DNA of 64,000 nt. Origin: Trichomonas tenax. Taxonomy: Eukaryota > Parabasalia > Trichomonadida > Trichomonadidae. Shown here one piece after another: positions 62,745-64,000 of the stretch. Every line of letters starts with the position of its first letter. Position 1 is the stretch's first letter. Under the pieces are notes generated by a model that was not told the DNA's origin, did no database searches, and saw nothing but the letters and a program-made list of their open reading frames with translations. The stretch covers positions 22,834-86,833 of the forward strand of contig JALKBU010000094.1 in NCBI GenBank assembly GCA_023091735.1, in the 5' to 3' direction. A program made the position numbers and the translations under genes.

Positions 62745-62754
62745 GTTAGTAATA

Positions 62755-62805
62755 AGATGTTCGCATTCACCGTGACTTGGCCACGACTCTGCGAACATCT
62801 TTTTA
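62755..62805 (+). terminator. Hairpin just downstream of the AT-rich gene
   Basis: AAGATGTTCGCA and TGCGAACATCTTT pair perfectly (12 bp), with CCGTG/CACG pairing possible inside. The structure begins about 11 nt after the TAA. It may set the 3' end of the transcript, similar to the hairpins that mark polyadenylation sites in some large DNA viruses. This is inference. Confidence 0.45.
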
Positions 62806-63082
62806 TATAATAACTGAAGTTCACAAATTATAAAAACAATATTTATAAGTTCATAAGTTATTAATAGTATATATTTACCGACAGAGTTAGTTTTACAAAC
62901 TAGGGCCCCCCATGTAGAGAATAAATTTTTCATTTCTTATAAAATTAACGTTATTATTGATTTTAAAACTAACGACTATAAAAATCTATACAATTTTTAA
63001 AATAATTTTGATAAACTAACTAACTAATGAAAGAAAGCGAAAGGATTTATGAGTTCAGAAATTTGAAAAATAATTTTAGTGA
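62806..63082. other. AT-rich spacer
   Basis: No gene or repeat recognised. Confidence 0.4.
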
Positions 63083-63226
63083 TTATTCTGATTTCTTTTC
63101 TTCTTCCTGCTTCTTCTTTTCTTCCTCGTTCTTCTTAGCTTCGGGACTTTTGAAATACCGTTTTGCGGTTTCATGTAATGAAAAATTCAGCCAAATCCTT
63201 GAGAATTGCTGAATTTTGAAAATGTG
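63083..63226 (-). pseudogene. C-terminal fragment of a Lys/Glu-tailed protein
   Basis: The minus strand encodes HETAKRYFKSPEAKKNEEEK followed by more Lys/Glu-rich residues, then TAA at 63083. The charged, coil-forming tail looks like a true protein terminus. The frame extends upstream a little (FKIQQFSRIWLNF) without a start or a recognisable domain. It may be a remnant, or a last exon of a gene I cannot trace. Confidence 0.35.
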
Positions 63227-63518
63227 TTGTAAATATTTCATGAATTTCATTCACACAATTTAAAAGTTGCATTGAAACACTGAAGTGACATATTCGTGCT
63301 TAAAATAAATGGCTTTGAGATCTTTTAGTTGCATAATGAAAGAGTATTTTATTATGAAAAAAAAGAATTATCTATTTTTTGTGCATTTGGAAAAGCTGGT
63401 TGTATTTGCTTAGAAGAGTAGTAAAAAGTCCAAATATAAGACATAGAGAATAATAACTTTCTAATTTCGATATTTATCTTTTCGTCGTTTTAAATACATT
63501 GCAGATTCTTTTAAACCC

Positions 63519-64000
63519 TTAGAAGTCAGAGAATTCCTCCTGAGCGGCGAGTTGCTTGGCGAGGTCGATCAGTGGCGGAATATACTTCTGCTCGCAGGCA
63601 ATCTTGATGAATGGATGCTCCAAGAGCTCCGCAGCTGTTGGCCTCATTGATGGGTCGCGCCGTAAGCAACAGTCGAGGAAATCGATGAATTCTGGAGAAC
63701 GAATTTCCTTGTTCGAGATTTCTGGGATTCCTCTTGATACAATCAAGAAGAGTGCACGCATTGGTGGCTCAGTAACGAACGGTGGCTCACCTTCAGCGAG
63801 TTCTCTGCACAAAATGCCGAGTGACCAGATATCAACAGCAAATCCGTAAGGGAAGGCCTGAATGAGCTCTGGGGCCATCCAGTATGGTGTACCTACGATA
63901 GATTTACGCTTATCCTGTGTGGCTGTGAGCTGTGCTGTGTAACCAAAGTCTGCAAGTTTAACTTTTCCGTTTTCGGAGAGCAAAACGTTATCAGTCTTGA
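63519..64000 (-). CDS. STE20/PAK-like protein kinase, 3' part (runs off right edge)
   Basis: The open frame enters from the right edge and ends at 63519 with EEFSDF. It contains the C-lobe of a Ser/Thr kinase: KTDNVLLSENGKVKLADFG (activation-loop DFG), then GTPYWMAPELI, DIWSLGILCRELAEGEPPF and RDPSMRPTAAELLEHPFI. GTPYWMAPE with ADFG and the final HPFI are typical of STE20/PAK-type kinases. The N-lobe and any regulatory domain lie outside the window. The internal ATG at 63983 is within the domain and is not the real start. Confidence 0.9.
   Translation of the reverse strand, partial: KTDNVLLSENGKVKLADFGYTAQLTATQDKRKSIVGTPYWMAPELIQAFPYGFAVDIWSLGILCRELAEGEPPFVTEPPMRALFLIVSRGIPEISNKEIRSPEFIDFLDCCLRRDPSMRPTAAELLEHPFIKIACEQKYIPPLIDLAKQLAAQEEFSDF

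Noticed and set aside
1..64000. tRNA and rRNA genes
   Set aside because: I looked for T-loop GGTTCRANTCC patterns paired with acceptor stems and for conserved rRNA blocks and found none convincing.

Overview
The window looks like nuclear DNA of a trichomonad (Parabasalia), either Trichomonas or Tritrichomonas; I cannot decide the species. The reasons are: AT-rich intergenic DNA around compact, almost intronless genes; one intron with the parabasalid signature (GTATGT donor, fused branch point and acceptor ACTAACACACAG) in a gene whose product resembles the initiator-binding-domain proteins of trichomonads; start-proximal initiator-like TCAYW elements; fragments of BspA-like leucine-rich-repeat, ankyrin and Pmp-like beta-helix families; and a hydrogenosomal-type porin.

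Layout. 1-617: partial unknown gene (-). 2361-8143: a broken TOR-like PIKK gene (+) with lost catalytic residues, one clear frameshift and three in-frame TAG codons. 8661-10532: C2-like, serine-rich protein. 10798-15130: Pmp-like gene and a 673-bp copy of its 3' end, flanking an SLC35F6-like transporter and an ankyrin pseudogene. 15330-19011: membrane protein, FOP-like protein (-), LRRC23-like protein (-). 19427-20814: 6-phosphogluconate dehydrogenase pseudogene (-). 22349-28292: RIC1 homologue (-), a 691-bp foldback element, a GYF-like protein (-), a possible structured RNA and a WAVE/SCAR homologue (-). 30353-32491: three nested inverted-repeat elements, ending beside an IKS1-type kinase that lacks an ATG in the expected place. 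34443-40169: GT64-like glycosyltransferase (-) and Frag1/DRAM/Sfk1 protein (+) sharing a 49-bp promoter, helical-repeat protein (-), SR-type RRM protein (-), saposin-like protein (-). 41282-46459: VPS13-like lipid-transfer protein. 46772-49677: inverted-repeat element with a BspA pseudogene, transposon remnants, a duplicated 3' gene fragment and a second BspA pseudogene. 50219-57785: helical protein (-), ankyrin pseudogene, CEP76 homologue, Tom40/VDAC-like barrel, spliced IBD-like gene (-). 58541-64000: 21-bp tandem repeat, a second MITE copy, an AT-rich gene split by a 925-bp insertion, a C-terminal fragment and the 3' part of a STE20/PAK-like kinase (-).

Functional themes are cytoskeleton and flagellum/centriole (FOP, LRRC23, CEP76, WAVE), membrane traffic and lipid transfer (RIC1, VPS13, transporter, Frag1/Sfk1), and signalling kinases. 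Between these housekeeping islands lie decayed repeat-family genes and small DNA transposons. The strongest leads are the TOR-like pseudokinase gene, the AT-rich gene whose frame is restored by removing a 6-bp-flanked insertion, the kinase with a lost start next to a transposon, and a recurrent TGACATGTAAA motif near gene starts. All family assignments come from reading motifs by eye.
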